Notes: generated by a model from the sequence alone, not told the origin. DNA of 63,440 nt from Welwitschia mirabilis (GCA_051453625.1 JBOZIK010000001.1:49282592-49346031), one strand, 5' to 3'; counted from the first letter of the stretch, positions 23,600-37,329 are shown. Numbers and translations are program-made.

Positions 23600-25170
23600 A
23601 AAGTCAACTAGTGCAGATGATAAAAATTATGATCCAATAAGATAGCTAAGGAAAATGATAGGATGAAAGAGGCAAGTATGCCAAAGACCCACATAAATAT
23701 GATCTGGATGAGTATACTAGAAATAATTTTAAAATAGAAGTAGAAGAAGAAGATTTCATGGAGGATGAAGTCATCCTTAGAAAGGTGGTAAACGAATAAA
23801 TCTTTCTTGAATTTATGAATGAATTTTAGCATTGAGTGTGTAACATTGATTCATTACCTTACTTACCAAAGAAATCTTCTTATATAGTTTAGATAAACAA
23901 GCCTAAAAAGAAAGTTGTAATAGGATGTTATTGGGAAGATGATGGAGATTCAAGATCATTAAATCATGATACCATTGGCTAGAATATTTAAGTTCTATTA
24001 ATCCTATAGCCTAACAGCAACTAGATAAAGCAAGAAATACAAATACTATAATGATACCCACTTTTAAAGGTAAAAGTCAAAAGAACCCCTATCATATCTA
24101 AGCTTGTTTAATGCCTTTTGTAAAGCTAATTATCTTGACTCAGAATCTGACTTTCTGAGATATTTCGCTTTTTTTTAAAAGAAGACATTCAACTATGGTA
24201 TGATAGAAATCCTAATCATTCTTTTAATCCATGGGGAATGCTTAAAAATGCTTTCCTAGCCAAATTTCAATCCATAAGGATGGTTGAATATCAAAGGAAA
24301 CATTTATTGAACATTAAACAAAGAATAATGCATGATTTAATGAATTCATAGATAGGTATAACATATTATTGGCTAAATGTCCTAGTCATGGAATTACATC
24401 TAAGGAATAAGTCAGAGCATTACTTAAAGAACTACAGAGTTAAAGATTAAAAGATTTAGATTTTTTTATGTATAGGAAGCATCAAGACAAAGAATTCTTA
24501 AGAAATGAGAGAAACCATAAGTCATCTTTATAACATAAGTTAAGAATAGATATAGGAAAATAAAAAGAAGAAAAAAATAAATGAAGTATGCATCCCAGAA
24601 GTAGATGGTAGTGTATATAGCTTAAAATACATTAGTCTTATGGAAGAAGTAGCTAAAAAAGTGACTTATAGTAGGGTAGAAAATTTTGATCCGTTAGTTG
24701 TATAACACTTAAGGAAAAAGGACCTACATGTAAACTTTGTGGGGAATATAATCATGATAGAACAAAATGTTTTTAGATGCAAGAATTTGTGTAATGATTT
24801 GATATTAATATATTAGATTTAAATTCTAAAAAGCAACCTCAAACTAGAAAGAAATCATATTTTTACCAAAGTAGAAAATGGGAAGGTAAAATAGAAATGC
24901 ATTTACAAAGGTATGTAAACTCAAAAAGATAAGAACAATATGATTATTATAGAAATTGGAAAAATAGAGATCCAAAAGATAAAGACAAAAATTACAAATA
25001 GAGAAAAAAGAAGGAAAAATTACTACTCAACCTTAACTAAATACTAAAAGACCAAAAAATAAGGTAGTAACTACTAGATATTAGAAATAAAAAGTGACAT
25101 ATGAATCATAGAGAAATAATATCAATTCAATCAAGCCCTTAAATAATAAAGAGAAAGAGACTAAAAGAAA
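23600..25170 (+). pseudogene. Element D gag
   Basis: Capsid-like text is visible near 24180-24330 (WYDRNPNHSFNPWG followed by LKNAFLAKFQS). A clean CX2CX4HX4C zinc knuckle (C-KL-C-GEYN-H-DRTK-C) lies at 24729-24770, followed by a Lys/Arg-rich segment. TAA and TAG stops occur throughout and frames shift. The start codon cannot be fixed; the region begins just after the primer-binding site. Confidence 0.7.
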
Positions 25171-25174
25171 AATA

Positions 25175-25492
25175 ATGGATGATGCCTTAGCATATTATTT
25201 ACATTTTTCAATGAGAAGTAAACAAACAAAACATCAAAAAGTTAAAAAGAATAGAATATTTAATAAGGATATTATAAGACATGAAAATATCATTACCTCT
25301 TTTAAATTTATTAAAAGACATGTCTATGTACTAAAACTAAATGAAGAGTATGTATTCAAAACAAAAGAGCACAAAGAAAGAAAGAAGAAGAAACAAATTA
25401 AAATGATAATAAAGGATCAAGTTTCTTGGGCTTCTATGCAAGTTCTTCAAAATAACAACATAAAAAGTATACTAATCTTGGAACACCTATGA
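25175..25492 (+). pseudogene. Element D segment between gag knuckle and protease
   Basis: An uninterrupted stretch of about 105 codons, Lys-rich (KERKKKKQIKM near the end), lying between the zinc knuckle and the protease. It ends where the frame shifts into the protease at about 25475. It is the best preserved part of D's gag-pol, probably the gag C-terminus or a protease leader; no named domain is recognised. Confidence 0.5.
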
Positions 25493-25960
25493 TAGATGTA
25501 AAAATTGATGAAAAACTTAAATTGGAAGTGCTTGTGGATCTAGGAGCACATATCAATGGTATGGCCTTTTGAGCTTATAAATAATTAGGAAAACTAAAAC
25601 TAATACCTTATTAAGAAAAAGTGCACTTAGTATATGGCTCAGCAGTAATACCAAAAGGATTTTTGAAGGATATACCCATTGAACTCCAAGGTTTTATCTA
25701 CTTGATAGATTCATTAGTGAGGAAAACTTAAGGGGATATCCATGCAGTGATTCTGGGGAGACCTTGGATGGCTACTGTAGATGATACTATTTATTATAAG
25801 AGAGATATAATGGAAATCAATTTAAGAGATTTTAAAAAAGAGATTAAACTTTTTGATGCAGCGATTGTTCAAGAAATAGTATAGAATATAGAATTAAGTT
25901 CTAATGTAATTTTACCATAGGAAGTTAGTCTAATGTCAAATAAACAAAATGAGAAAAAAT
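25493..25960 (+). pseudogene. Element D aspartic protease
   Basis: The active-site loop reads VLVDLGAHING at 25528-25560, with the catalytic Asp kept. The second half has the characteristic VILGRPWMATVDD near 25750. DLGA in place of DSGA/DTGA is typical of Athila/Tat elements. Stops: TGA after GMAF and several TAA/TAG where Gln is usual. Confidence 0.8.
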
Positions 25961-26199
25961 ATCAAGAGGAATATTTAAGAACTTAAGAGATAGAAAATCC
26001 TCTATTAAAGAAGGACTAGAGTATATCGAAGTATCTCCTAATAGACCTCTAATCATAGCTAGTTATTTAACTCATTCTTACAAAATAAATATTAAAAGGA
26101 TGTTGATTAAAAGGAAGGGATACTTTGGTTAGGATTACATAAATATCAAGGGAATCGATCCAAAAACATGCCAACATAAAAACCATTTAGATACTTCTA

Positions 26200-27282
26200 T
26201 TAAATCAAGTCAATAACCAGAAAGAAGATCTAATCCATACATATAGAAGATAATTGAATAAGATATTTCTAAACTTTTGAATGTGGAATTCATTTATCCT
26301 ATATTAGATTCTAAATGTGTTAGTCCTATTATGATCGTGCTAAAGAAAGAAAATAAATGGATAGTGTGTACATACTTTATAATGTTAATTGAAACTTATA
26401 AAGATCATTTTCCTCTTTCGTTTATAGATCAAGTTTTAGAAAGAATATCTGGATATCAATACTACAACTTTTTAGATGGATATATTGGCTATAACCAAGT
26501 TCCTATAGCTTTAGAGGACTAAGCCAAAATAAATTTCACTTTTTATTAGGGTACTTATGCCTATAAGATATTACTATTTAAACTATGTAATGCTCAACTA
26601 CTTTTTAAAAGTTAATAAATAGCATTTTTCAAGATATGATAGGAATGTCAGTTGAAGTATTTATGGATGATTTCTCAATGTTTGAAAATTGTTTTGAAGA
26701 GTCACTCAATAGACTAGAAAAAGTTTTAAAGAGATGTGAAGTAAAATTCCTTATACTTATCTTATCAAAAAGTCATATTATGATGATGTAAGGCATAGTG
26801 TTAGGACACAAGATATCTCAAAAAGGGACCTATAACTAAACTAAAAGAATTAAAATATTTCCTAAAACATGTTGGATATTATACAATATTCAATTCAAAT
26901 TTAGTAAAATTGCTAAACTTTGAGTAACCTTTTACAAAAAGATGTGGGATATGACTAGACTGATAAATGTCAAAATTCTTACCAAATCTTAGAGGATAAA
27001 CTTTTATCAGCACTTATTTTATAGAGGCTAAATTGGACAAGACTATTCCACATTATAATTGATGCATCTACTCATGATATGGGAGTATTTTTAGAACAAA
27101 AAAATGAAGATAATAAACCTTATGCCATTTCTTATATTAGTAAGAACTTTAAACCAACTCAACAAAATTACTCGATAATAAAGAAAGAGTTGTTAATAGT
27201 GGTAATAGCATTAGAAAAGTTCAAGTACTATATTTTAGATCACAAAGTGGAAATTTACACCATTATGCCATTAGATTTCTAA
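26200..27282 (+). pseudogene. Element D reverse transcriptase and RNase H
   Basis: Fingers and palm: FIYPILDSKCVSPIMIVLKK at 26280-26345, DHFPLSFIDQVLERISGYQ near 26405, FLDGYIGYNQVPIAL to 26515 (open for 81 codons). The catalytic FMDD box is intact at 26660-26671. The connection is decayed. RNase H begins with ASTHDMGVFLEQKN near 27065 and continues through SYISKNFKPTQQNYS and KKELLIVVIALEKFKYY to 27282, its open part being 27079-27282. Several frameshifts lie between about 26580 and 27060. Confidence 0.85.
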
Positions 27283-28798
27283 TGAACAAGAGAAAAGAAA
27301 AGAATTATGAGATGGATACTATTAATGAAGGAGTTTGATTTAAAAATTATTAATAAGAAAGGAACAGAGAATGTGATAATAGATCACCTCTCAAGGTTAG
27401 AATTTCTAAATGAAGAATAGATCAACATAGGAGATGAGTTTCTAGATGAACATCTTTTCTAGGTAACAAGAAATCCATGATATGTTGATATAACCAACTT
27501 TCTTGTGAGTAAAAGATTACAATATTTTATGAATTATATGAAAGAAAAAGATTATTAAGGGAATATAGAGATTATATTTGGCATGATAAGATGTTATTCA
27601 AGGAATGCAAAGATCATGTTATCAAAAGATATATAGAGGAAAATCTACAAAGAGAAATCTTAAAGAAAGCTTATGAAGAAGAAGGAGGAGGACATTACAG
27701 TGTCAAAAGAATAGGAATGAAAGTTTTTCATATGGAATACTATTAATCCATTATATTTAAGGATTCAAATTCTTATATTTAAGATTGTGATAAATATTAA
27801 ATAGAAGGTGTATTTAGCCAAAAGTTAGAAATGCCATAATAATAGATTTAGATAATTGAACCTTTTGATATTTGGGAAATAGATTTTATTAGACTTATCA
27901 GTCCCTCATTCTTTGAAAAAGATATATTTTGGCCTACATTGTTTACTTCACTAAATAAGCTAAGGATAAAGCTGTGGCTAATTTTTCTTTCTAAATTATA
28001 GTTAAATTTTTTCTTAGAAATATTATCTATCAGTTTGGAGCCCTCCAAAGTCTTATATCTAATAGAGAATCTCATTTTACTAATGAAGTGTTTAAGAAAC
28101 TTTTGACTAAATTTAGAATCCACCATAAACTCTCTACTATCAGTCACCCTTAATCTAATGGTCAAGCTGAAGTAACTAATAAAAAATTAAATAGAATATT
28201 AACAAAAGTTATAAATAGTTATAAAATAGATTAGGCTAATAAATCAAATAAAGCTCTATGAGTTTATAGAATAACTTGAAAACATACCATAGGATTTACT
28301 CCATTTGAATTAGTCTATAGAAAAAGGTTTATTTTGCCAATTGAATTTAGGATGGAAAATTCAATTAGCTAAATAATTAAAATGTAACTTAGATACAACT
28401 CCAAAAGAATGGATAGAAAACATGAATAGTTTAAATAAAAATAGGAAAAAGCTCTTTTACGTAAATAATTTATACAATAGAATACTAAAATGTATCATGA
28501 TAGCAAAATCAAAAAAACAAATTTTAATGTGGAAGATTTTATATTAATTTATGACCGTAAGAAAATCAAGTTAAAATAAAAATATGAACAAAACTAGCAG
28601 GGATCCTAAATCATAACAAAAATTTTAGGAAATGGAGCAATAAAAATATATGATCCTAATGAAAAATTAACCTATCCAGTTAATAAGCAAAGAATAAGAA
28701 TGTACTATAATTATAAATTAGTATTAAATTATTTAGAAAACCCTTATAGGATAGAAATAATACTTCCACTCTACTTATATAATAAATTTAAAGATTAG
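27283..28798 (+). pseudogene. Element D integrase
   Basis: An HHCC-type zinc region lies near 27640-27830 (EEGGGHYSVKRIGMKV, then CDKYQ). The catalytic core follows: first acidic residue in WEIDF near 27890; second position SNRESHF at 28058-28078 where SDRGTHF is usual (Asp to Asn); third acidic residue in NGQAEVT, Glu at 28169-28171. The C-terminal part includes DFILIYDRKKIKL near 28530 and ends at TAG 28796-28798. Frame changes and stops are scattered. With one catalytic Asp lost it could not be active. Confidence 0.85.
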
Positions 28799-28959
28799 AT
28801 AATAAAGGATGTGTTATTTCTTTAAAGCTTATTTAGGCTACCAATTTACTAGATTTTTTAAAGTAAATATACTAATTATAAAGCAAGAAGCTATGCATTA
28901 TCTTTATTAAAAAAATTAAGGAAACACATTTCATCATAGAACAGAATACCTTCTATGGT
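28799..28959 (+). other. Element D sequence after integrase, up to the E/F insertion
   Basis: Short AT-rich non-coding stretch. It ends at ATGGT (28955-28959), which pairs with GTGGC at 43639-43643 as a possible decayed target duplication of the E/F block. Confidence 0.5.
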
Positions 28960-30025
28960 TATTGCAGAGCATATTTATGCAATGCTTACATCTTAAGTAC
29001 AATCCTATTAATCACAAATATAATGCACAAATACAATACAATAATATAGATGAAAGTGACTTGAATGTCGTAATCTATCGAAGGCCAAAGTAGGAAATAA
29101 CAGAGATGCTTTTCACAATAAAATACTTGCACATTAAGCTATAGAAATAACTTGCAATGCATAAAAGTAAATATAACACATTCGTGCAAAGATAATCTAG
29201 GAAAGGAAATAATAATGCACATAACCTAAACTAATCAAGCATAACCTTGATAAAGGTTGCGCTCATAACCTATATTATTAAATAAACTATTATTGAATTA
29301 GAATTAACATAAGCTATGAGGGTAAAAAACAATCACATGTTAAAATTAGAAAAAGAAGTATTTTGTTACACCTCAATGGAGGAAACACCATCCAACACCA
29401 AGAAAAATAACTCTCTACAATTATAAAAATAGATCTCTAATCCTTCCATCTCCTGTCATGAGAATTTCAAGTGCAAATGAAGACAAGTAGGAGTTAAGGA
29501 TAAGATTACTATTTATTAACTCACAAACACACAATAAAATAGATATAAAGTTACAAGTAAACCATAATTATCATGTGAGGAGAAATGGAAAATACATGTG
29601 GAAGAAGTTAGATGAATGTTTAGTATAGACATTACAACAGTTTCATCCGGATAGTCATCCAGATGATAGAAGAGATGATGCCACCTCATAATTGATCCAC
29701 ATTAGCTATCAGATATACTATAGTTAGCATCCTAGTTGGCACTACTTACACAGTCATCTATATAGTAATCTAGGTGATAAGATGGATAATGACCTTTGAT
29801 TATTCTTTAATTAATGCATCAACTTTAATGTTTTGTAAGACGTTATCTCAGAAATGTAAAGTATTTAGAATAGCTTAAATGTTGTAAATCATCATGGAGA
29901 TTACATGTTTTCATCTCTTTTACTTCATCTCTTCATTATTACAAAAATCAAGAATTTACCTATATATTAACCTATAAAACCACTCAGATTACCATATCAA
30001 ATATGTATAAGTTGGTAATGTAACA
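28960..30025 (-). repeat. 3' LTR of the E/F block
   Basis: On the minus strand TGTTACATTACCAAC to GCTCTGCAATA (decayed GCAACA). Preceded by a polypurine tract (AAGTGGAGGGATA). Palindromic words TCATCCGGATAG and TCATCCAGATGA lie at about 29643-29670. Possibly a chimera of the E and F 3' LTRs. Confidence 0.85.
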
Positions 30026-30639
30026 TATCCCTCCACTTAGCCTTATCAGTCCCTGACAAAACAGGTGGTAAATCATGTTTGCTAACTTATTAAACAATAA
30101 AATAGCTAGGATGCTTAAAGCAATCATCTTAGAAATATTTTTAGATTTTAACATAGACACATATTGAACTTTGAAAAATCAAAAAAACTGAACATTTCAC
30201 TTATCAGAAGCTCATCCAATTAGTCATCCAGGTTGTTATCTCAATGATGGTGGGGACAACATGCTTAAGAAAAATCTTTGAAATTAGGAACCTATGATAG
30301 AATTTTTATTTTTCTCAGATAATTAGAAAATGTAATAAAATAGTCTCCCACTGAATTAAGCAATAATGATTGAAAAATTTCCTAAGTAAAATAAACCTTT
30401 ATTCATAACATGTAAAATATTAAAAGATAGACATGAAAAACCAGATTCAAATCAGTACACCATGATGGAAAAATAAAGTATCTATAAAATATGAAAAGAG
30501 AGTTTTTAGTAAAAAAGTGTATATAAAGGGGAATACAAAATAATAATACAAAATTACTCCCCTCATCGATGCATGATAAATTATGATTTAATAGTTAGAT
30601 CAAGAGTTAGGGGAAAAGAAGGAGGATTCTTAAGATCTG
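30026..30639 (-). other. Element E sequence between 3' ORF and 3' LTR
   Basis: Non-coding, A-rich on the plus strand, with the polypurine tract at its LTR end and one palindromic word near 30215-30250. Nothing else seen. Confidence 0.4.
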
Positions 30640-31870
30640 TGAAGAAACAGAGGTCCAAAGATGTGAGATAGATCTGATCGTCTCATCACCCTAGACATGT
30701 CTAACTTTAGGAATATCCAATATTACACTTTGCTAAATGGAAATAATACACTAGTGCATGTCAATGATCTAATCCTTAGAGTGCTAAACTCTCCTCTCAA
30801 TAGATAAGATCATTTGATTAAATGTCTGTTGTCTCTAATCAAGTACATGTATTATTTGATCAAGTACCTGATTCCTCTTATCAAGAGTCTAGATCCTTTG
30901 ATCTAGTGACTGAATACCTCTATCAATGAAACCTTTTATGGTCTCAGTGGTCTCAATCAAGAGAGCCTAAATCTACTTGAGTGAAGCTCCAACTATAGGT
31001 CTCTATACTTGAGGTCTCTCTGCCTATCCTAAATTTGTATACCCATGTTTATAAATAGCAAGCTGAAGTCTATATATGCGACAGGCGCTACTTGTCCATG
31101 GTCTTTGGTATCCCAAATCATCTAAAGAGTGCTGAGAGGAGGCATAGATAACTAAGTATCTAAAGCTTCATTCCTCTACCATAGATTTAAGTCTTCTCTA
31201 GATAAAAGTAAAAAGGTCCATCGACTCCCCCTGTCTAAAAATTGCCAATATCTATAATTGTACTACCATGGCATGACTACCATGAAAAGATGAGACGTTG
31301 TTATGAATTAGTTCTCTATGAAAAATGTTGTATGCAGGGGTCAGCTGAGTAGCATTTATCCCCCTTCAATTAGTAGTAAGATTGGCTGGAATATCTAAAA
31401 TGGTGTCATGTGCTTAACACTTCTCAGTCCCACCAGCTGAGTGTATGTGCATACTTCCAAGCCCATTAAGATCTATGATAATTGTAATATGGGATGGAAG
31501 AATGACTATCTCATGATCCCATATAAATGCAACAATCCTATCCTCTAACTGACTATGAGTGTCAAGTCACTTCTCAATGTACATGGTGTCATAGAACTCC
31601 CTCATCTCTAATACATAATGTAATCTATGTGAATCTATAATTCATCTAAGCTATAAATATGTTAATCTCTGGTCCACATAAGGCTTGATACTGCTCATAA
31701 AATCACCAAAATAATACTCGACATATATGGTAGCTATCTGAATAGTCAAAAACCATCCATGTCAGGGTGGTGGATGTGTAAGTGTATGCTTTATCTCTGA
31801 ATTAATTAGAGGGACTGCCTCTTGCTTTACTACCTTATCCTTGGCCTCGGATTATCTATCTCTATGCATA
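30640..31870 (-). pseudogene. Element E 3' ORF (env position), with heptad-repeat coiled coil
   Basis: A broken ORF of about 400 codons downstream of integrase. The N-terminal half contains HREL, HGSHAMVVQLQILAI and DLGYQRPWTS-like segments reminiscent of the putative plant transposon protein domain. Toward the C-terminus (plus-strand 30807-30932) stand five successive seven-residue units: LDQRI-T, LDKRNQV, LDQIIHV, LD-RQQT, FNQMILS, a textbook coiled coil. Stops are mostly TAG/TAA at Gln positions. No signal peptide or membrane anchor is convincing, so envelope is a position, not a proven function. The base composition is visibly richer in G/C than the flanks. Confidence 0.55.
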
Positions 31871-34130
31871 CAGGGCCTACTCAATTAAAAATACAAAATA
31901 TTATCATGTAAACATAGAAAGATATGTCAAAAACATGACATGGATGCACAATAACAACCCCTGAAATTGATAAAAAACTAGAAAAAGTACCAAAAATTTG
32001 TCTTGCTCCCCTAAAAGTTACAATGCATCCTGAATTGCCTAAATGTGAGAGGAAAAATGAAAAATATGTGAAAAATGCCAAAACTATATTTTAGTTATCC
32101 CCACATGAAGTGAAAATTTAAGGTGCTCAAATGAAAAATATAATCCAATGGAGTCGTAAAATACATCAAACTAATTAATTTTGCCTAAAGGACCATAATG
32201 TGTCAATCCATAGTTTGTGAAAAATTAAGTGTAAAACATGGAAATTTGAAAATACCTCATAAAATGCAAAAATATCCATAACTCAAAAAATACGCAATGA
32301 AATTCAAATTTATAAGTTCCAAATCGAAGAGCACAAAACACTAAGTAATATACATGAAAATTGCCCATCAAAAGACTAAAAAAAGGAAAAAAATGGAAAA
32401 AAAAGAGGAGAGAAAAACATACCTTATTTTTGAAAATTTACTAAGATCTGGTAAAACTAGACATGAAAAGAACAAGTTCCAGAATGCTGGTATAAGTTAG
32501 AGGGATTATTATCTCTCAAAGAAATTGGCAAAAATAATAAACAAATAAAGAAAAATGAGGAAATGGGTGTGGGTTGTAGTTCTATGGCATTGTTGTCTAG
32601 TCACATTGTCCAGATAATGGCCCTATGATGACTCTTAGAAAAACTTAGACTATTGTCCTCTCAATGTCATCTAGGTGACTAGGTGGATAACATGGCATGA
32701 AAAGTTATTTAGAAATAAAAATAGTAGCTAGAAATCTTAAGTGTATATATGATTGTTTAAGTAGAAGTTCTAAACAGAAAAACTCAGAAAGATAGAAAAT
32801 GAGATGGAAAACTAAGAAAACAAAGGAAAACGGATAAAAAACACAAAGAAGAAAACACTATGGCTAAAAAAATAGACTATCTAGGTTGAAACCTATAAGA
32901 AAGACTACATGAATATGCTTGAATAGAAAAGAAAGTCATGATAAACTTACAACTCTATAAGCTATAATGGAACTTGTAAAAACTAGAAATTGAAAAGATG
33001 TTCTTTTTAAGTTTTCAAATGCTCACTTAAAAAATGATTTAACATGAAACAAAAGTAAGCAAACTACTAAATGATTAAGGTCCTAGGAAAAAATGAAAAA
33101 ATGACTTTGAAATCGTAAACTCAAAAACCAGAAAAACATAGAGTGAAAATGGACATAAGGAATAGGGAGAAGATTGTTTACCTCCCCTAAGTACTAATCT
33201 AGAAAACTCCCAAGGAAGACACCATAAAGCCACTTAAGAAAATATGCATGACAAAATATATATACTTCATAAAGTTCACTTAAAAAGGCAGTGGTTATGG
33301 TGATATCTAAAGAGTCAAGTGCATAGAATAATAAATGTAAAAATCAAAAGTTACTTAGAAATGAGCTCACCTTCTCTCACCCCAAAAACACACCTAAATT
33401 TTCAAGAGTAAAATGATCAAGTGGGAATACTAAGAGTCTAAGAAATAAGAAATGCCTCTAATGATACTAGAAATACCACTAATTCCTAACCTCTAAGTTT
33501 ATTTCTTTTTCCATGACGAGGAGAGTGCAATCACTATCAGAGGAGTAGAGACCTATGAAGCATTACTAACTGACCCCCTAGTAGAGTTCCCATAGCTACC
33601 AACACTACCAAAGGTTTCTTTTAGAAATATTTACCTTAGTGTAGTAGAAAATCATGGTAACCATGTATTTTTTTGAATTATAAAATATAATAGCTTATGA
33701 TCATTATTTCTCTCTTAGTTTTTTATTTTCCTTTTATATTTTTTGTAAAATTCACACATGATCACACACTCAAAAAAATGAAGGTGAATAAGTGAGATAA
33801 AAAATAGGAAAAAACACTTTCAAATAATCCAAAACCTTAACACCATTGAAAAAGGCATAAGAAACCAAGACATCTTCCTTTAAATAAAGTCCATAGACAT
33901 GGGAATGTCTTAAGATTAGATGAAACCAATCTTATCACTGTAAATGCCCAAGTATAAATACTAGTCATAAAAATTTATAAAGCAATACATAAGTCATGTT
34001 TGAAAGATAATCAAGTAATATTAACCAAATGAGTAGGCTAAGAAAGCACTTAGATAATGATACGGAGGAAGTTATCTTCATCAAGGAAAACCTTCAAAAT
34101 AACTGCTTCTACCATGTTCATAGTTGCATC
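31871..34130 (-). other. Element E 3' region between integrase and 3' ORF
   Basis: About 2.2 kb of mostly non-coding sequence. Near 33560-33700 (minus strand) lies the HGYHDF block shared with 16475 and 20800, and near 33720-33960 a decayed peptide matching the open stretch at 20788-21069. Palindromic words occur near 32595-32625 and 32660-32690. The rest is unassigned. Confidence 0.4.
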
Positions 34131-35100
34131 AAAAAATCCTTAATATAATTTCAACCATTACCATTAACCTTCTAAATCTCTCTAGTCTCTAAGTATAAAA
34201 TCTTAATTGAGATATTAAGATGTACTTTATCTATAAGATAAGGGCCTAATCATTTAAAAGTAAACTTCTTATTCAAAAGATAAACTCTAGTGTTATATAA
34301 CAAGATAAGTTAACTATGTTCAAACTTTAAATACTTTTTTATCATGTTGGAACTTTGCTTGGGCTTTATATATTAATTAATGATGTATGGTAAGAGTTCT
34401 TTTTTCATCAAGATAGTTTAATTAGGATAATATATATTTAAGTTTTTCATAAAAATCCACAAGATTAAGTTGATGAAATGTACATTAAAAATTATAACAC
34501 ACATTAATAGATAATACACAAACTTTATTGTATATAAGTTTATAAGATGAAAAACCAAGAAAAGTACATCAAGTAGTACAATAAGCACAAAGTACATCAT
34601 TAAGTTTAGAAGTCTAAGACTTTTTATTAATAGATACAAGCTTTTGTAATATTTTCTTTATTTCTCTATTAACATTTTTAGCCTGTCCATTAGTTTGAGG
34701 ATGATAAGCACACCCTACTCTATGTTCTATACCATTGGACAAAAGACATTTTTTAAAAATATGATTAATGAAATGAGTACCTTAATCACTAATAATGACT
34801 CTAGGAAAACCAAATATCTAAAAAATATGAGTTCTAAGAAAATAACAAACAGTTCAGGCATCATTTAAAAAAGTAGGTATGGCTTCAATCCATTTAGTCA
34901 TATAGTCCATAGCCACTAACATGTAATGATTATTGGAAAAAGGTGAATGAATAAGTCTTATAAAATTAACACCATAATAATCAAAAGGCTTACACTCAAG
35001 AATAGGTCTAAGGGGCATTTCCTGTGAATGAATAAGGCTACTATAACACTAATAAGGATTACATCTTTTAGCAAAATCAAAAATATCATGAAAAGAGAAG
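34131..35100 (-). pseudogene. Element E integrase
   Basis: Core motifs on the minus strand: GVNF near 34965, where GIDF is usual (Asp to Asn); MDYMTKWIEAIP near 34890; ISD[15 protein letters not shown] near 34790 with the second Asp kept; and [19 protein letters not shown] near 34690, where the catalytic Glu after NGQA is Lys (34677-34679). The C-terminal part runs on to about 34150 (HDKKYL, LLYNTRVYL). Two of three catalytic acids are gone, both by G-to-A changes on the coding strand. Confidence 0.85.
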
Positions 35101-35399
35101 GTTAATAAAAGCCAAAATGGAGGATTTTCATTGTTGTTTTATCTTCACTAAAGTGCCCTCTACAAATACCACCATGACAAAAATAAAGGATTTTAAGTAT
35201 CTCCTAATTAGGCATACATTTTCTTATGATTTAGTCTTTACACCTATGATACAAATGTGGCTCTATTCACTCATAGTTACCTATCCTATGGAGAAATGAT
35301 TTGTGTTGATTGTAGGTCTAATGTTGTGATGTTATCATAGTCACAAGATAGTTAACGATGTATGCATATCAAGGAGGAGGATGAGAAAAAGAACCAATA

Positions 35400-37000
35400 A
35401 ACAACTACTCATCAGGAAATGAATCATCAATGATAAAATCATCTAGAGGAGAAGGAAGTCGAGAGAAGTGCTTGACAATACAATTATGCTTTCCTACTTT
35501 ATTTATAATAGTCAAGTTAAATTCTTACATAAGGAGGATCCATCTAATCAAACATGTATTATAATTTTTCTTGGTTATGAGGTAATAAATGGCAACATGA
35601 TCAATGTAAACATTTGCATGAAAGATTAAAAGATAATGTCTAAGAGAATCAAGACAAAAGATAATAGCTATCATCTCTTTCTCTGTAGTGGTATAATTCA
35701 TTTGAGATCTAGACAAAGATTTACTATGGTAAGATATAACTTTAAAATCATTTTCATATTTCTAATAAGGAACCCCATCCACGGAAAAATTACTTGCATT
35801 GCATATAAGCTTAAAATATAGTTCCCGATTAGGTCCCATTACTATAGGAGCGTAAAATAGTTTACGTTTAAGCTTATTAAAAGCAAGTTAATAAAATTCA
35901 TTCTATTCAAATTTGGCTTCTTTTTCTAGTAATAAGTAAAGGGGTTTACAGCCATTAGCATAATCATGAATGAACTAGCAATAAAAACCATAATAACCAA
36001 GAAAAGTTCTAACCTATTTAACATTTATAGGGGGAATTAGCTTTTGAATAATACCAACTTTAAAAGCATCCATCCTACTCCCCTCTTTCAAGATATAGTA
36101 ATCTAAAATAATTCCACTTTCTATAATAAATAGACTTTTTTTCCAAGTCAAGTGTAGGCCACTAGAAATGCAATGATCTAAGACATTCTCTAATCAATCT
36201 AAAATTTGTTCAAATATTTCATCATAAATAGAAAAGTCATCCTAAAAATCGCAATGGAATCCTTAATCATATTAGAAAAGATACCCATCATAGCATGCTA
36301 AAAAGTACTAGGACCATTACATAGTCTAAAAGGCATGCATCTAAAGGCAAAAATACCAAAAGGAGAAGTAAAAGAGGTTTTTGGTTTAGTTCTCACTAGC
36401 AATGCAAACCTGGTTGTAACCACTATAATCATTAAGAAAATATTAAAAAAAATGACCCTAAATCTTATCAAGAATCTAATCAAGAAAAGGAAAAGGACAT
36501 TGATCTTTTTCAATTACTTTATTAAGTTTTTTAAAGTCTATGCACATTCTCCATTTCCTACCTTTTAAGAACTACAGTCAAGGGGCTATCCCACTCACTA
36601 TTAGCAATTGAATAAATGATTTCAGCATCCATTAATTTTATGATTTTATCTTTTATAATTTCTTTAAAGGCTGGATTAAGTTTATGTTTGGGTTTCCTCA
36701 TAGGTTTAGAATTTTTTTAAGGTAGATTTTATGTTACACAATGAAAATGGGTATGGCTATCAAATCATTATGGGACTAAGAAAACACATTTATTTTAGAT
36801 TGCATAATAGAGATAAGAGTTGATTCATGTTAAGGAATAAGGTTTTTATTAATAATCAAGGGTTTGTTCATGTCACTATTTAGGAAAATGTATTTTAGTC
36901 CACTGTCTAAAAGTTTTAGGTTCATATTTAAGCTTAGATTTTTTGTTTTTGTAAATTTTCAAAAAAATAGATTATTGTCTTAGATTGTTATCTAGACGTT
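35400..37000 (-). pseudogene. Element E reverse transcriptase and RNase H
   Basis: Reverse transcriptase on the minus strand: a DSPLTVVLKR-like strand near 36580, YSGYNQVCIA near 36400, SPFGIFAFRCMPFRLCNGPS at about 36300-36365, and the polymerase box as F-stop-DDFSIY near 36230-36247 (both Asp kept, TAG in place of the preceding residue). Connection: VGIIQKLIPPINVK and RTFLGYYGFY near 36000. RNase H: ISYHSKSLSRSQMNYTTTEK near 35700 and CLDSLRHYLLIFHANVYIDH near 35600. Frame is kept over long distances with scattered TAG/TAA stops. Confidence 0.85.
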
Positions 37001-37329
37001 TATAGTGAATAACCACCCTTAAAATAAGAAATCTCAAGTCTACTAAATTTTCAAAGTTTGACAAAGTTGACATACTTAAACCCTCTACTCTCTAGATCAT
37101 AAAATTCAGTTTTTAGATGTTCAAAATCAAATTGATCTTCAAAAACATACAAGTTATTTACTTTTGATTTATCATTAAACAAGATTGGTTTGTGAAGCAT
37201 GGACCATCTTTCCTAAAGTGAACAGTGCTATAAAAATGGAGTTGGCTAATTTCTTCCTTCATACTTAAATCATTGCTTAAATATTTTTTGGTTGCATCAA
37301 AAACTCTTATTAAAAACTATTTATTTCTG

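Noticed and set aside
34418-34639. 73-codon Leu-rich minus-strand ORF
   Set aside because: Alternative frame of element E integrase C-terminus, which is better supported by motifs.
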